Assembly (NCBI RefSeq): GCF_928382285.1
Contig: NZ_CAKMSS010000001.1
Location: 558,001-622,000 of the forward strand
DNA: 64,000 nucleotides
Reading direction: 5' to 3'
Source: Rothia nasimurium
Lineage (GTDB): Bacteria; Actinomycetota; Actinomycetes; Actinomycetales; Micrococcaceae
The notes under the pieces: generated by a model
What the model saw: only the letters and a program-made list of their open reading frames with translations
Database searches by the model: none
Told to the model about the DNA's origin: nothing
Position numbers and translations under genes: made by a program
In this document: positions 62,288 to 64,000 of the stretch, piece after piece
How positions within the stretch are numbered: position 1 is the stretch's first letter
Layout: each line of letters begins with the position of its first letter

Positions 62288-64000
62288 ATGTCCCACACCC
62301 CCGCTACCTCCAGCCAACGTTCCGTTCTGGTGATTGGAGGTGGGCCCGCAGCCTGGAGATTTGCCAAGGCCTTCCTCGACAAGGACTCCGCTGCCTCCCA
62401 CCTTACCGTGCTCAACGCCGAGAAACACCTGCCCTATGACCGTGTAGCGCTAGAGAAGATTTTTCACGACACCGCCCGCGACCTCACCCTCGGCGACCCC
62501 GAACTCTGGAACAGTCCCCACGTCACCCTCGTCAATGGTGTGAGCGCAACCGCCATCGACCGCAAGAACCGCACGGTCAGCGCAACCGACGGTCAGACCT
62601 ACCCCTACGATGAACTGATTCTTGCTACCGGCTCATCGGCGGTCAAGATTCCCATTCCTGGCTCCGACAGCGCCCACGTCTTCCGCACCATCGATGATGT
62701 GCAAACGGTGGTTGCAGAGGTTGCCCGTCTAACGGAAAAGCTAGGACGCCGCCCTCGCGCTATCGTGGTCGGTGGCGGCCTGCTGGGGCTTGAGGCCGCA
62801 GAGGGCCTGCGAGATGTAGGAGCTGACCCCACCATTCTCGATGTGGCTCCCTGGCTGCTATCGATTGAGGTAGACCAGGGTGGCGGTTTCGCGGTCAACG
62901 CCGCAATTCGCGAGGCGGGAATCGCGGTTGAAACCGGTGCTTTTATCTCAACCATTAACAAGGATTCCGCCGGTGAGGTTATCTCGGTGTCGGTGGCAAT
63001 CGGTATGGGTGATGAAGCCGATGTGCACCAGCTCGATGCTGACCTGGTCATGATGGCTGCCGGCATCCGCCCCAATGACCAGTTAGCCCGGGACGCCGGT
63101 TTGCAGGTGGGCGAGCGCGGCGGCCTCGTGGTCTCCCCCAGCTGCCAGTCGGAAGACCCCCATATTTGGGCTATCGGTGAAGTAGCCTGCGTGCTGGGCC
63201 GCACCTGGGGCCTGGTGGCTCCGGCGAATCAGATGGCTGAAGCTGTGGCAACTAATCTCACCGGTGGTCATGAAGAGGTAGAGAGCTTCGATATCGCCAC
63301 CAAACTCAAGTTTTCGGGTCTGGAAGTAGCCGGTTTTGGTGACCGTCGCGGGGTGACCGATAACTGTCTAGAGATTATGTTTGCTGATCCGGCCCGCGGC
63401 CTGTATCAGAAGATTGTGACAACCGCCGATGCGAAGACCCTGCTCGGTGGCGTCTTCGTGGGTGATACCGCCCCCTACGATTCGCTGAAGCCGCTGCTAG
63501 GCAGGGAGCTGCCCGCGGAGCCGTCCGCCTTTCTCACCGCTGCAGGAAGCGGGGATGGCGTGCCCGATACAGAACTGCCCGACGACGCAGTGCTGTGCTC
63601 CTGCAACAATATCTGCTTCGGTGCAGTGCGGGAAGCAGTAAAGGGCGGCGCGCACGATGTGGGAGCGGTCAAGGCTGAGACAACCGCCGGGACCCAGTGC
63701 GGCTCGTGCGTACCCATGATCCAAAAGACCCTAGAACAGACCATGAAGAAACTGGGGCTGACGGTCTCGAAAGCCCTGTGCGAGCACTTTGACCTCTCGC
63801 GTGCCGAGCTCTTCCAGGCTGTCTACGCTGTGGGCGACCTCGATGATTTCTACTCCGTGCTCAAGCGCTTTGGGCGGGGTACCGACGGCTGTGCCATCTG
63901 TAAGCCGACCGTGGCGTCCATCCTTGCATCGACCCGCAAGTCCTACGCCCTGGACGGCGGCCGCGGCGCCCTGCAGGACACCAACGACCGCAACCTGGCT
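62288..64000 (+). CDS. nirB: Nitrite reductase (NADH) large subunit, 3'-truncated by the window
   Basis: The first 571 codons of assimilatory NAD(P)H-nitrite reductase, which reduces nitrite to ammonium. ATG at 62288 has GGGAGG five bases upstream. FAD domain VIGGGPAAWRFAKAF, NAD loop VVGGGLLGLEAAEGL (about 160-175), then a BFD-type [2Fe-2S] domain with C-x-C (CSCNN, about 438) and C-x-x-C (CGSCVP). A second Cys region (GCAICKPT, near 537) leads into the reductase part. The siroheme/4Fe-4S half lies outside. The frame is open to base 64000. Confidence 0.96.
   Translation, partial: MSHTPATSSQRSVLVIGGGPAAWRFAKAFLDKDSAASHLTVLNAEKHLPYDRVALEKIFHDTARDLTLGDPELWNSPHVTLVNGVSATAIDRKNRTVSATDGQTYPYDELILATGSSAVKIPIPGSDSAHVFRTIDDVQTVVAEVARLTEKLGRRPRAIVVGGGLLGLEAAEGLRDVGADPTILDVAPWLLSIEVDQGGGFAVNAAIREAGIAVETGAFISTINKDSAGEVISVSVAIGMGDEADVHQLDADLVMMAAGIRPNDQLARDAGLQVGERGGLVVSPSCQSEDPHIWAIGEVACVLGRTWGLVAPANQMAEAVATNLTGGHEEVESFDIATKLKFSGLEVAGFGDRRGVTDNCLEIMFADPARGLYQKIVTTADAKTLLGGVFVGDTAPYDSLKPLLGRELPAEPSAFLTAAGSGDGVPDTELPDDAVLCSCNNICFGAVREAVKGGAHDVGAVKAETTAGTQCGSCVPMIQKTLEQTMKKLGLTVSKALCEHFDLSRAELFQAVYAVGDLDDFYSVLKRFGRGTDGCAICKPTVASILASTRKSYALDGGRGALQDTNDRNLA

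Overview
This is a 64-kb chromosomal segment from a Gram-positive actinobacterium of the order Micrococcales. A Rothia-like member of the Micrococcaceae is the best guess from protein flavour, gene order and frequent GTG/TTG starts; this is inference, not proof. Most of the window is GC-rich housekeeping DNA with short gaps. The exception is positions 1 to about 6,165, an accessory block. It holds a 5'-truncated superfamily-1 helicase, a roughly 930-bp AT-rich stretch without a convincing gene, and an AT-rich gene for a CHAT-domain (caspase-like) protease. The block abuts the 3' end of thrS. It is the best candidate here for a little-described, possibly defensive, system.

Layout. 6.2-9.8 kb: thrS with a structured leader, a DUF1648 membrane protein and an orphan DNA methyltransferase. 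10-15 kb: FAH-family hydrolase, acetyltransferases, an SRAP (YedK/HMCES) DNA-protein crosslink protein, a lipoate-ligase relative and a small P-loop kinase. 15-19.9 kb: class Ib ribonucleotide reductase (nrdH-nrdI-nrdE, a MarR gene, nrdF), with NrdR-box-like and DnaA-box-like sites upstream of nrdH. 20-29.4 kb: App1-like phosphatase, lipoprotein, butanediol-type dehydrogenase, HTH_42 protein, 6-phospho-beta-glucosidase, rlmH, an RsmC/RlmG-type methyltransferase, DUF4190 protein and a double-hotdog thioesterase. 29.6-39.7 kb is a patchier region with several broken genes: a half MFS transporter, a frameshifted hydrolase-ASCH fusion and a decayed MazEF-like pair. It also has an apparently intact RelB-YafQ module, tcdA-tatD and an XRE/DUF2975 pair. 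39.8-40 kb: two tandem tRNA-Ala(GGC) genes one base apart. 40.2-51.9 kb: rsfS, an acidic membrane-anchored protein, nadD, proA, proB, obgE, rpmA, rplU and rne, all on the minus strand. 52.4-59 kb: VKOR family protein, ndk, DUF4233, folC and ileS with a T-box leader. 59.5-64 kb: a DUF559 endonuclease-like gene bracketed by inverted repeats, a tautomerase-GNAT fusion, and a siroheme/nitrite-reductase locus whose nirD and nirB diverge from one control region.

Non-coding structure is unusually rich. Four copies of a palindromic element of about 100 bp lie 14-60 bp beyond gene stop codons; the end stems differ between copies but match perfectly within each copy. The 9-mer GCGGACGCC occurs about 20 times, far above chance, and is absent from the first 13 kb. 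The thrS leader can fold into two hairpins whose loops carry U-CGU-A and U-UGU-A, both mimics of tRNA-Thr anticodon loops.
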